DNA from: Lysobacteraceae bacterium NML07-0707
GTDB lineage: Bacteria > Pseudomonadota > Gammaproteobacteria > Xanthomonadales > Xanthomonadaceae
Direction: 5' to 3'
Assembly: GCA_002798295.1 (NCBI GenBank)
Contig: NWQT01000007.1
Span: 1 to 64,000, forward strand
DNA length: 64,000 nt
Part shown: positions 41,594-48,649 of the stretch, one piece after another
How positions within the stretch are numbered: position 1 is the first letter of the stretch
Layout of the letters: the number at the start of each line of letters is the position of its first letter
Program-made: the position numbers and the translations under genes
Notes under the pieces: model-generated
The model's input: only the letters and a program-made list of their open reading frames with translations
What the model was told of the DNA's origin: nothing
Databases searched by the model: none

Positions 41594-42892
41594 TTACTCG
41601 GCGCGGATGGCGTCCTGGAAGGACATCGGCACTTCGGTGTGCTCGGCCTTTTCGGCAATCCAGTCGGTGACCTGCTCTTCCATCACCCGGTACTGCAACT
41701 GGCCCAGCAATTGCGGGTCATTGCGGTACAGCTCGAACACCTGCTCCGGCTCCTCATAAGTGGAGGCAATCAGGCGCATGGTTTCCATCAGGCGGTTGCG
41801 GTCAAGCTGCAGCTTGTTGCGACGCGCCACTTCGCCAGTGAACAGGCCAATCAGCACGCGCTTGCCAGCGGCGTCCATGAACTGCTGCGCATCCACCTGC
41901 AGCTGCTGGCCACGCGCCTGCGCTTCCTGCTGGGCATTGGCGGCCATCGCCTGGGCTTCTTGCTCCACCAGCTTGGGCGGCATGGTGATATGGCCGTATT
42001 TTTCGATGATTTGCTCGCCCACCGCACGGCGCAGGCGGAACATCAGCGCACCCTTCAGCTCGCGCTCAAGGTTGCTGCGGATTTCTTCGCGGAACTGCTC
42101 GGCTTCGCCGCTTTTCACGCCAAAGCTGCGGATAAAGGCATGGTCAACCTCCGGGCGCTTGAGTTCGGCCACCTGCAAGGCTTTGACAGTGACATCGGCA
42201 GACTTGCCAGCCAGCTGTTCCACCCGCCAGTCAGCCGGGAAGTCCACCTTGACGGTTTTGCTCTCACCCGCAGCCAGGCCGGCCACGGCTTCTTCAATCG
42301 GTGCAAACAGCGCGCCGCTGCCCAGCACGGTCTGGCCGCGCTCGGCGCCTTCGGCCGGCAGGCGCACGCCATCGACTTCGGAGAACATTTCCACTTCCAC
42401 CAAATCGCCGTTGGCCGAAGCACGCTCCACGGCCGACCAGCTGCTGCGCTGCTCACGCAGGTTTTCAATCATGGTGTCGATATCGGCCTCTTCCACCGTG
42501 GCGGTATTGCGCACCACATTCAGCGCAGCCAAATCGATTTCGCCAAATTCCGGCACCACTTCGAAGTCGGCCACATAGGCCAGCTCGCCTTCGCTGCTGT
42601 TGTCCTTGTCTTCCTCGATGCGCGGATTGCCGGCAATCTGGAAGGTTTCATCCTTGAGCGCATTGCCAAAGCCCTCGCGCAGCAAGCCGTCGAGGATTTC
42701 GGCACGCACCTGGGCGCCAAAGCGCTTGGCAATCACGCTGGTCGGCACCTTGCCGGGACGGAAGCCCTTGATGCGCGCATCACGCGCGATTTCGCGCAGG
42801 CGGGTATTGAGCTTGCCTTCCACTTCAGCCGAAGGCACACGGAACAGTACGCGGCGACCCAAATCGCCGGTGGACTCGATGGAAACTTGCAT
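41594..42892 (-). CDS. tig: Trigger factor
   Basis: 432 residues. Ribosome-associated chaperone and prolyl isomerase acting on nascent chains. N-domain with the ribosome-binding signature GFRPGKVP ([20 protein letters not shown] start), FKBP-type PPIase domain near 150-245 and the C-terminal helical arms. The ATG at 42892 fits the family; the open frame continues upstream to 43138 into the mobile element end, which shows that region is not native coding sequence. The 160 bp ahead of it separate it from the element's left end. Confidence 0.96.
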   Translation of the reverse strand: MQVSIESTGDLGRRVLFRVPSAEVEGKLNTRLREIARDARIKGFRPGKVPTSVIAKRFGAQVRAEILDGLLREGFGNALKDETFQIAGNPRIEEDKDNSSEGELAYVADFEVVPEFGEIDLAALNVVRNTATVEEADIDTMIENLREQRSSWSAVERASANGDLVEVEMFSEVDGVRLPAEGAERGQTVLGSGALFAPIEEAVAGLAAGESKTVKVDFPADWRVEQLAGKSADVTVKALQVAELKRPEVDHAFIRSFGVKSGEAEQFREEIRSNLERELKGALMFRLRRAVGEQIIEKYGHITMPPKLVEQEAQAMAANAQQEAQARGQQLQVDAQQFMDAAGKRVLIGLFTGEVARRNKLQLDRNRLMETMRLIASTYEEPEQVFELYRNDPQLLGQLQYRVMEEQVTDWIAEKAEHTEVPMSFQDAIRAE

Positions 42893-43055
42893 GATGAACT
42901 CCTGCCCGCCAGGTACCGCGACGGGATATACATTGGGGAAATGGCTGAAAAATCTCGCCCGCGCCATTTCGTAAACGGAACGAGCCGGCAAGTTTGGCTG
43001 ATTTGCGCGCAGGATGCCAGCGCCGCGCGGGCTTGAAGCACGGAGAGCACCGATA

Positions 43056-43076
43056 TGGTGAAGGGGGGACTCGAAC
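43056..43076. repeat. Left attachment site of the element (attL)
   Basis: tggtg (43056-43060) directly followed by aaggggggactcgaac (43061-43076). The 16 bp core is identical to 50051-50066 inside tRNA-Leu; three bases (cgg) present in the tRNA are missing here, as expected for a displaced tRNA end no longer under selection. Confidence 0.8.
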
Positions 43077-43128
43077 AACTCAATGAAGGCCTTGCACAGC
43101 AAGGAATCCAGATTCCACACCTTCGGAA

Positions 43129-43151
43129 TTGCCCCCAAAATTGCCCCCTGA
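43129..43151. repeat. TTGCCCCC direct repeats, left arm
   Basis: Two TTGCCCCC units 12 bp apart; the 23 bp block recurs exactly at 49908-49930 in the right arm. Candidate integrase arm-type binding sites. Confidence 0.7.
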
Positions 43152-43153
43152 TT

Positions 43154-43404
43154 TGCTTCGCTTGCCCGGATGTTGGGGGCAATCGCAGCCTGTCACCACC
43201 CCTGCAAACTGCCCAGCATCAGGTGCGCCCTATGGCAAGCGGCCATGCTTTCCAGTAGCAGGCTTTGTGCGCTCACCTACCCCTTGCGATTCTTGCGATT
43301 TCTGCGATTCGGGCAGGCCGTCCTATCAAGGATGCTGGCCTGCCCATCAGGCTTCTTTTACCCACTCAAAGAAGCAGTAGCCACCACTACTTTAGTGAGC
43401 CCCC
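43154..43404. other. Non-coding left arm of the element
   Basis: 250 bp past the cysteine-rich gene. Apart from repeat array 1 (43284-43310), nothing supported was seen. Confidence 0.45.
43284..43310. repeat. Iteron-like array 1: three 9-bp units
   Basis: ttgcgattc, ttgcgattt, ctgcgattc; exactly 27 bp, non-coding left arm of the element. Same unit as arrays 2-4. Confidence 0.85.
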
Positions 43405-44052
43405 CTATTCAGCTTTGTTATTACCCGCCTTATCCAAGACCTTCGGCCAGAACTCTTGGCACGCATGTAACTGCATTGCCCATCTGGAGCGGTGGCCGAC
43501 ACTGCATTGACCAGTGCCAGCCGCAGGGTTGCCGGGGTAAGGAAGGAAGAATACGCAGTCACCACAGGGCACCATCGGCCTTGGGAGGCTTACCCCGGCC
43601 AGCCGATGCAGGCACCAAGGGCAGGCCTGCAAATGGTCAGGGTGTCCCTCTGGCATCCATACAGCGCCGCAGCCATCGCAATAGGCTTTCTTGGTAAACC
43701 CTTCTGGCAGTCTGCCCATCGCCATCTGCCTTCCTTCTGCCACTGTATGCAGGTATCGCCTGCGGTCATAGAGGGGCAAATCCTCTGCCGCTTCAAGGTC
43801 TGCATCACTCAAGCCGTGGACTGTCTCCAGTGGCAGCCACTCATCGGCACACAAGGCCAGCCAGCGCGCGCGTCGCAGGGCTGGGTTCGCCTCATTGCAA
43901 ACCATCCCCCCCTGCGATTCTTGCGATTCTTGCGATTTTGCCCCCGTGGTTTGAAGTGTTCCCCCCTGCGATTCTTGCGATTCTTGCGATTCGCCCCGGG
44001 CTTCAGTGGCTTCCCGGGGCGAGTTCTTCAACAGGTTGGCAAGCGCGCCCAT
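43405..44052 (-). CDS. Element-encoded cysteine-rich protein with ESQ repeats
   Basis: 215 residues, start at 44052 overlapping the upstream stop by one base (TAATG). Residues 21-29 and 40-47 are tandem ESQ units encoded by the 9-bp repeat arrays. The C-terminal half has paired cysteines at 125/128, 144/147, 163/166, 183 and 198 (CDGCG, CPWC, CGDC), suggesting one or two zinc sites. No family was recognised. As last gene of the replication operon it may bind DNA or modify replication, but that is inference. Confidence 0.7.
   Translation of the reverse strand: MGALANLLKNSPREATEARGESQESQESQGGTLQTTGAKSQESQESQGGMVCNEANPALRRARWLALCADEWLPLETVHGLSDADLEAAEDLPLYDRRRYLHTVAEGRQMAMGRLPEGFTKKAYCDGCGAVWMPEGHPDHLQACPWCLHRLAGVSLPRPMVPCGDCVFFLPYPGNPAAGTGQCSVGHRSRWAMQLHACQEFWPKVLDKAGNNKAE
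43912..43938. repeat. Iteron-like array 2: three 9-bp units (inside the cysteine-rich gene)
   Basis: ctgcgattc, ttgcgattc, ttgcgattt; 27 bp, 54 bp from array 3. The two arrays lie in a partial duplication of ~54 bp. Confidence 0.85.
43966..43992. repeat. Iteron-like array 3: three 9-bp units
   Basis: ctgcgattc, ttgcgattc, ttgcgattc; 27 bp, coding for ESQESQESQ of the cysteine-rich protein. Confidence 0.85.
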
Positions 44053-46112
44053 TACTGTTCGGCTTCCAGATTCATGCGCCAGACGCGCGCGCGGTTCCTG
44101 CCATCCACATCTGCACCGCCCTCTATGTATTCCGCCCATCCCGTAGCTTCCAGCACGGACATGGCTTCATTGAATGCGGCTGCCGTGCGGATGCAGCTTG
44201 GTCCTTTGTTCATGGCTACCGTGGAGTAGAGCAAATCCCGGCCTGTCTCCCGGCACCAGCCAAGCAACGCTTCCGCGTGGCGAATCTTGGCCGGTACGCT
44301 GGCCGTCCCCACGATGCGCGCGGCCTCGGTCAAGTAATAGTCCATCAGCACCAGCGCCCGGTTCAGCGTGTCACGGTTGATGGTGGTGGCGCCTGGCTTT
44401 TCCACCAAGGCCAGCACGCCCGCAATGCGCAGCGCTTGGTGAGAACCTTTGCTTGCCCATGCTTTGACGTGTGCATATTCATCACGCATGGCGAACTCAA
44501 TGGCGTTATGCGCCTCCACCCATAGCGCCTTTGCCTCTGGCTCCAAGGTCAGCGCGCGCGGCTCCAGCTCGTTCACCGAACCATCACGCACCGGCAGCGG
44601 CAGGTTCAGCAGCTCATCGATGCGCAGCCAGTAGCGGCACAAGGCCGGGTCTTGTGTCAGGTCGGTTGCCACATATAAGCGCGTCCCTACAGTGCTTTGC
44701 GGCCATGCCATCAGGCATCGGGGCAGAAAGCCTTGCCCGGTCAGCAGGTCATCGGACAACACGCCCTCGGCAATCACGGGCTGCACCATCACATGCAAGG
44801 CAAAGCGCCGCCCGTAGAACTTGGCCGCGCCATCCCCTGCCCTTACGCGGGAGAACTGCCCGCTGTCCCATAGCTTGGACATGCCCGCCGCAGTTTTGGC
44901 GCGATTGTCCCGGTTCATTGCATTGCCCCCCAGAAAATCGCCCGCGTCATCATTGAACAAGCCAAGGCTTGGCTTGCCGATTTGAAACAGCTTGTGCAGT
45001 CCTTCAAGGGTCGGCTCGTCCAGCAGCAGCCACGGCGCCAAGGGCGCGCGCGGTTCATCCTCCAAGCGCATCAGCGCCTCGCGCAGGTTGCCCGCTTTCT
45101 TTTGCTCTGCCTCTTTGACCTTGCCCTTGTAGATGCGTTCCTCTATCTCAAACGCCTTCTTGTCGGCTTGGTACTGTTCCAACTGCAAGCGTTCATGCGC
45201 CCGGTGCGCTTGCAAGGCGTAACGCTCCACCCCAGTTTTCCGCTCGCCTGAATCCCCCACGGTCACAAGCCACAGGCTCAAGGGTTCCCGCCTGCCGTCG
45301 ATATGCACGTCTGCCAGCGCCTGCACTGCCAAGCTGGCAGCGGCAAGGATGGACTGCCCGGCCAGCGCCGCCGGGCATTGAATCACCTCATGCAAACGCT
45401 TGGCCGCTGCGCCCAAGACTTCGCCCAAGGCATCCAGTGGGTATGGCTCCCCCGGTGGCAGCGCACGCCGCAGCGGTTCAGGTGCAAAGCCAGCCAGCCT
45501 TGCTTCTGGCGCATTCATCTCCGCGCGCGGCAGGGCTTCCACCTCTGCCGACGTTGCGTCCGGGTTCGCGGTCAGCCAGTCCACGCAATCGCCCTTGTCC
45601 GGCAAATCAAGGCTTGCCACCTCGACTGCTTCCACCGTGCAGCCAATGGCGGCAAGGCGCGCGCGCAGGGCTTCGGCATACTTCCCGCCCGGCTTGTCAT
45701 TGTCAGGCCAGATAATGACGTGACGGCCTGCCAGTGGCGATAGGTCAGCCGTGCCCGCGCTGTCTGCCGCTCCGGTGGTGGTGACGGTCACGGCCAGCTT
45801 GGCAAGGGCATCAGCGCAGCTTTCGCCCTCCACCATCCAGACAGGCCGGGCAGGGTCAGCGGCCAGCAACTCCGGCAGCCGGTACAGCAGCTTGCCCGCC
45901 TCTGATGCTGGCGGTTCTCCAATGGCGAAGCCGCCCCCATTGCGCTTCATTGGCCGTATCCACTTCCGGCCATCCGCGTGCTTGCAGCGGATGCGCCAAA
46001 AAACCGGAACGCCATCAGCGCTCCGGTACTCGTGCAGGGCTTGTAGCTGGAAGCCATCCTTAATGGCAGGGGCAGCCAATCGGCGCGCGACTTCTTTGGG
46101 GGATTCAGTCAT
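44052..46112 (-). CDS. TOPRIM / DUF3987-type replication protein (primase-helicase-like)
   Basis: 686 residues. Residues ~85-180 form a TOPRIM domain with Glu95 (VWMVEGESCADAL) and the DxD pair Asp137/Asp139 (HVIIWPDNDKPGG). Residues ~230-680 resemble DUF3987/YfjI with a P-loop at 286-293 (GDSGERKT; the usual second Gly is replaced), helical insert 300-350 and an ATPase-like core. Together with the CHC2 protein upstream (4 bp overlap) it forms a split version of the P4 alpha-like or phage-type primase-helicase. It probably starts replication of the excised element. No Walker B was assigned with confidence. Confidence 0.8.
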   Translation of the reverse strand: MTESPKEVARRLAAPAIKDGFQLQALHEYRSADGVPVFWRIRCKHADGRKWIRPMKRNGGGFAIGEPPASEAGKLLYRLPELLAADPARPVWMVEGESCADALAKLAVTVTTTGAADSAGTADLSPLAGRHVIIWPDNDKPGGKYAEALRARLAAIGCTVEAVEVASLDLPDKGDCVDWLTANPDATSAEVEALPRAEMNAPEARLAGFAPEPLRRALPPGEPYPLDALGEVLGAAAKRLHEVIQCPAALAGQSILAAASLAVQALADVHIDGRREPLSLWLVTVGDSGERKTGVERYALQAHRAHERLQLEQYQADKKAFEIEERIYKGKVKEAEQKKAGNLREALMRLEDEPRAPLAPWLLLDEPTLEGLHKLFQIGKPSLGLFNDDAGDFLGGNAMNRDNRAKTAAGMSKLWDSGQFSRVRAGDGAAKFYGRRFALHVMVQPVIAEGVLSDDLLTGQGFLPRCLMAWPQSTVGTRLYVATDLTQDPALCRYWLRIDELLNLPLPVRDGSVNELEPRALTLEPEAKALWVEAHNAIEFAMRDEYAHVKAWASKGSHQALRIAGVLALVEKPGATTINRDTLNRALVLMDYYLTEAARIVGTASVPAKIRHAEALLGWCRETGRDLLYSTVAMNKGPSCIRTAAAFNEAMSVLEATGWAEYIEGGADVDGRNRARVWRMNLEAEQ

Positions 46113-46477
46113 TGCCTGCCCTCCACCAAGTCGCGCGCCGCTTCGGCAAACCCTTTGCCGGTCAGGCGCTCATGAAAGCTCACCATGTCGCCACAGCCAC
46201 AGCCAGCAAAGCAGCGCCAGCCGCCATGCTGGAAGTTCACGCTCAAGCTTTCGTGCGAATCATCGTGCAGCGGGCAGCGGCCTTGTGCCCAGCCTTTCCC
46301 GTTCGGCTTGCCCAGCCGATCGACACGCGCGCGGTAGTAGCGTTCAGGTGAAGGCAGCCACCGCCGCCAGTCGCTGGGCAACTTGCCCGGACGGCGATAA
46401 ACTCCCCACATACCAAGGCCGCCCGCTTTGGAATACTGCCCCCGGTCTCGCCCGGGGGTTTTTCTTGCCTGCTTCAT
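46109..46477 (-). CDS. CHC2-type zinc-finger (primase-like) protein
   Basis: 122 residues from ATG at 46477. The zinc finger is CPLHDDSHESLSVN (Cys68, His71) followed by WRCFAGCGCGDMVSF (Cys89, Cys93/95), the DNA-binding module found at the front of DnaG. The TOPRIM part lies on the next gene, whose ATG overlaps this stop by 4 bp. Upstream sequence up to 46621 stays open but is outside the family. Primer-site recognition for the element is the likely role. Confidence 0.78.
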   Translation of the reverse strand: MKQARKTPGRDRGQYSKAGGLGMWGVYRRPGKLPSDWRRWLPSPERYYRARVDRLGKPNGKGWAQGRCPLHDDSHESLSVNFQHGGWRCFAGCGCGDMVSFHERLTGKGFAEAARDLVEGRQ

Positions 46478-46568
46478 GCCTCGCCCTCCATTGCATCGCC
46501 GCGCTTCGGTCGACGGGGCAAGGTGCAAACCGCGCGCGTAACGGCATATTCGTTTGCAGGTTGCATGC

Positions 46569-46826
46569 TCATGCACTGCCCCCCATTGTCTCGTCACGCT
46601 TCGGCCAGCGGGGCAAAGCATTTGCTGCGCGCGCGAAGGCCGTCAGCGGCACCGCCCCTTTGTCCATATAAAAGCCAAGGTGGTGCAGCTCGTCCATGAT
46701 GGCGCGCACACCATCACCATATCCACCACAAAGCTCAACCATCCAAGCGCGACCGCCTGCCCGGGTCATCTGCAATACCGTGCCATCAGGCATCAGCATC
46801 TTCGGGGTTTCGGTATTCAGTTTCAT
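46569..46826 (-). CDS. Small element protein, function unknown
   Basis: 85 residues, start at 46826 overlapping the upstream AlpA-like gene by 4 bp. The sequence MVELCGGYGDGVRAIMDELH and FYMDKGAVPLTAFARAANAL suggests a small alpha/beta protein. No family was recognised. It lies between the AlpA-like regulator and the CHC2 gene in the same operon. Confidence 0.6.
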   Translation of the reverse strand: MKLNTETPKMLMPDGTVLQMTRAGGRAWMVELCGGYGDGVRAIMDELHHLGFYMDKGAVPLTAFARAANALPRWPKRDETMGGSA

Positions 46827-47149
46827 GCCTGCACCTCCTTGGTATCGCGCGCGGCAATGCGCGCAGTAATCCACGCCTGCACTTCAGACAGCGGCCATGC
46901 GCTCGCCTTGCTTCCGACCTTGACCGGCTTCGGGAACCTGCCAAGGCGAACAAGCCGATAAATCCCACTGCGAGACAGGCCAGCAAGGCTTTGCACTTCC
47001 GGCAATCGAAGCAGCGCATCCCCTTGACCGATGACCGTTTGCAAGGTGTCGGCCTTGGCTTGGCCTGCATCTTGTGCAGCCGATGCGCCGCCGGTTACAA
47101 GACGGAGCTTCCCCTTCCCGTTGTGCCGGGCTTCGGTATTCACGTTCAT
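46823..47149 (-). CDS. AlpA-family transcriptional regulator
   Basis: 108 residues. A ~45-residue N-terminal tail precedes the AlpA HTH (LLRLPEVQSLAGLSRSGIYRL, then RLGRFPKPVKVGSKASAWPL and EVQAWITARIAARD). AlpA/Vis-type proteins regulate or assist excision by integrases of P4-like elements. It starts 15 bp downstream of the second HTH gene. Position before the replication genes fits a switch role. Confidence 0.85.
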   Translation of the reverse strand: MNVNTEARHNGKGKLRLVTGGASAAQDAGQAKADTLQTVIGQGDALLRLPEVQSLAGLSRSGIYRLVRLGRFPKPVKVGSKASAWPLSEVQAWITARIAARDTKEVQA

Positions 47150-47164
47150 GGTGCCTGCCTCCCC

Positions 47165-47386
47165 TTAAGCAGCGTTATGGCGCGCGGCCAGACGTTCAGC
47201 CAGCCAGCTTTCAAGGCTGGCTGCCGGATAGCGAACGCTTCGCCCGACATGAACGAAGGTCGGACCACTGCCTTCCTTGCGCATGTTCAGCAGCGTGCTG
47301 GCGCTCACGCGCAGCCGTGCGGCCACCTCCTTGACGGTCAACATCCCGTCGTGCGCCTCCGGTTTTTGGGGTGTCTCTTGCTTCAT
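47165..47386 (-). CDS. Small helix-turn-helix (excisionase-type) protein
   Basis: 73 residues. The MerR-like winged HTH (MLTVKEVAARLRVSASTLLN, then RKEGSGPTFVHVGRSVRYPA and LESWLAERL) is typical of excisionases and phage regulators of the helix_turn_helix_17 type. It could be the Xis partner of the integrase or a second regulator beside AlpA. A GGAG ribosome binding site lies 9 bp upstream. It starts the second block of the operon after a 239 bp gap. Confidence 0.8.
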   Translation of the reverse strand: MKQETPQKPEAHDGMLTVKEVAARLRVSASTLLNMRKEGSGPTFVHVGRSVRYPAASLESWLAERLAARHNAA

Positions 47387-47625
47387 GGAACATCTCCTAC
47401 AAAGAGACCGGGGCTTGGGCTTACCGCTTGTGATAACTTGACGGTGCGAATCGCCAGCCCCGGCGGGTTACAAATAAGGGGCAACCACCCCCGGTCACTG
47501 TTGCAGCAGTACCGGGGGTTTCTACATCTTGCCCCCACGGGTTACCCGGAGCACAACATCTTGTGTTTCGATGCACCGGATAGGGGCACGTTACACAAGC
47601 TGCGACTACAATCAACCCCCTTGCA
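47387..47625. promoter_or_regulatory. Intergenic segment between early small genes and the HTH-replication block
   Basis: 239 bp without supported coding. It contains GC-rich inverted repeat fragments (cccccggt / accggggg around 47490-47520). An internal promoter or terminator is likely, but no clear -35/-10 was identified. Confidence 0.35.
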
Positions 47626-47976
47626 TCAGGTGCGAGCGGATTGCACTTTGGCAGGCGTGATTGCCATGCACTCCAGCCTTTCGCTGATGTTCTGGATTTC
47701 ATCCAGACAAACCTTCAGCGCCATGCGCAGGCCAAAGGCAATGTCTGCCGTAAAAGGCGCGGGCAGTGTTTCCGGGTTGTCATCCCATGCCCTCTCTTCA
47801 GTAAGGTTCAGGTCTGCATGAATCAAGCGGAAAAGTTCACCTGCCCCGGTTGATGCTTCCAGCAGGCAGGCGACCAAGTGATGCGCGCCAATGTTGTGCG
47901 GCCATTGCGGTTCGCAGTGCGGGTTCACGACAGGGCGCGCGCTTGGTGCGGGGCTGGCTTTGGCTTTGACTTTCAT
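47626..47976 (-). CDS. Small element protein, function unknown
   Basis: 116 residues, start overlapping the upstream gene stop by 4 bp. Helical and acidic middle (TGAGELFRLIHADLNLTEERAW) and a C-terminal helix (RMALKVCLDEIQNISERLEC). It carries His/Cys but no clear zinc motif. Similar small acidic genes often follow the leader of P4-like elements. Function unknown. Confidence 0.6.
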   Translation of the reverse strand: MKVKAKASPAPSARPVVNPHCEPQWPHNIGAHHLVACLLEASTGAGELFRLIHADLNLTEERAWDDNPETLPAPFTADIAFGLRMALKVCLDEIQNISERLECMAITPAKVQSART

Positions 47977-48263
47977 TCCAAACCCTCCAAGTGTTCGGCC
48001 ATATCCTCACGGTCACAGTTGGTCAGGCAACAAAACTCACAGGCCAGATAGCTCGCGGCCTCGGCCAGCGAAACAATGCGCAGCGCGCCCGGTGCGTTCA
48101 ACGCGCGCGCTTCCTCGGCAATGATTCGGCACAGCTCGCGCAGCCACTCCAGCGCCTCGCTGGCGCTTTGCAGTGACGAAAGCACATCTTCAGGGGGACG
48201 GCCAAACAGCGCCGTGCAGGCGTCGGCAGGGGCGCACTTGGGCGCGGTAGCGGTCTTGCTCAT
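47973..48263 (-). CDS. First gene of the element operon, small helical protein under leader-hairpin control
   Basis: 96 residues, with three clustered Cys (LACEFCCLTNC). Its ribosome binding site AAGGA is buried in the 9 bp hairpin at 48267-48293, three bases before the ATG. In P1 and P4 the first open frame behind the antisense leader plays the role of translational gate; this gene occupies that place. No family was recognised. Confidence 0.6.
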   Translation of the reverse strand: MSKTATAPKCAPADACTALFGRPPEDVLSSLQSASEALEWLRELCRIIAEEARALNAPGALRIVSLAEAASYLACEFCCLTNCDREDMAEHLEGLE

Positions 48264-48266
48264 GTT

Positions 48267-48293
48267 GGATTCCTTGTACGAGTTAAGGAATCC
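48267..48293 (-). promoter_or_regulatory. Hairpin sequestering the ribosome binding site of the first operon gene
   Basis: Minus strand GGATTCCTT, 9 nt loop AACTCGTAC, AAGGAATCC: perfect 9 bp stem. The 3' arm contains AAGGA, the Shine-Dalgarno for the ATG at 48263. Opening or pairing with the antisense RNA would change translation. Confidence 0.75.
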
Positions 48294-48299
48294 GCCACG

Positions 48300-48524
48300 C
48301 CGCTGCTAAACGAGGTGGCGGACGACGCGGGGTTAGCAGACCGGGTACAAGGAACCGGCAGGGCGTGCCGCCCTCCCCGCGCCGCCCGCCATTGAAGGGG
48401 CTGCGCTGCGCAACAGGTCGCCGCCGATGGGCGGACAAAGAAAAAGCGCCAGGCATCGGAAGGATGGGCGCTGCTGCGCCTTGTACATCGGGCTGCTAAA
48501 CCCGGCAGTGGGATTCACCACTGC
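48300..48524 (-). ncRNA. C4/CI-type antisense immunity RNA region of the P4-like element
   Basis: On the minus strand three related sites occur: A (48505-48479), B (48352-48326) and C (split: 48311-48303 and 48281-48272). B contains CCTTGTAC then CTGCTAACC and is the reverse complement of A (GTTTAGCAG then GTACAAGG) over ~25 nt with few mismatches, and of both C blocks. The second C block covers the ribosome binding site of the first gene. GC-rich hairpins lie between A and B. This is the A-B-C plan of phage P4 CI RNA (seqA, seqB, seqC) and P1 C4. RNA ends are estimates. Confidence 0.65.
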
Positions 48525-48530
48525 ACCATA

Positions 48531-48559
48531 AGTAAATCACACTTATTCTATGCAGTCAA
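48531..48559 (-). promoter_or_regulatory. Promoter of the element leader operon
   Basis: Minus strand TTGACT (48559-48554), 17 bp spacer, TTTACT (48536-48531). Predicted start ~48524, just ahead of site A. Confidence 0.6.
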
Positions 48560-48593
48560 GTCCCATATCGTCCCAATACATCCCATATCATCC
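48560..48593. repeat. 10-bp periodic tandem repeats upstream of the leader promoter
   Basis: tcccatatcg, tcccaataca, tcccatatca begin at 48561, 48571 and 48581, in phase with the DNA helix and abutting the -35. Likely operator. The reverse complement TGGGAC recurs near the integrase start. Confidence 0.75.
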
Positions 48594-48618
48594 AGTAGCA
48601 TGGGGTGCTGCCTACCCA

Positions 48619-48645
48619 GAATCGCAGGAATCGCAGGAATCGCAG
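48619..48645. repeat. Iteron-like array 4: three 9-bp units, inverted
   Basis: gaatcgcag three times, exactly 27 bp; reverse complement of the unit in arrays 1-3. Lies between the integrase stop and the leader operator. Confidence 0.85.
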
Positions 48646-48649
48646 CCCC

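Noticed and set aside
42893-43138. Longer trigger factor with an N-terminal extension
   Set aside because: The extension crosses the left end of the mobile element; the conserved start is MQVSIEST at 42892.
43284-43310. CRISPR-like array
   Set aside because: Units are 9 bp and directly abutting with no spacers; no cas genes nearby.
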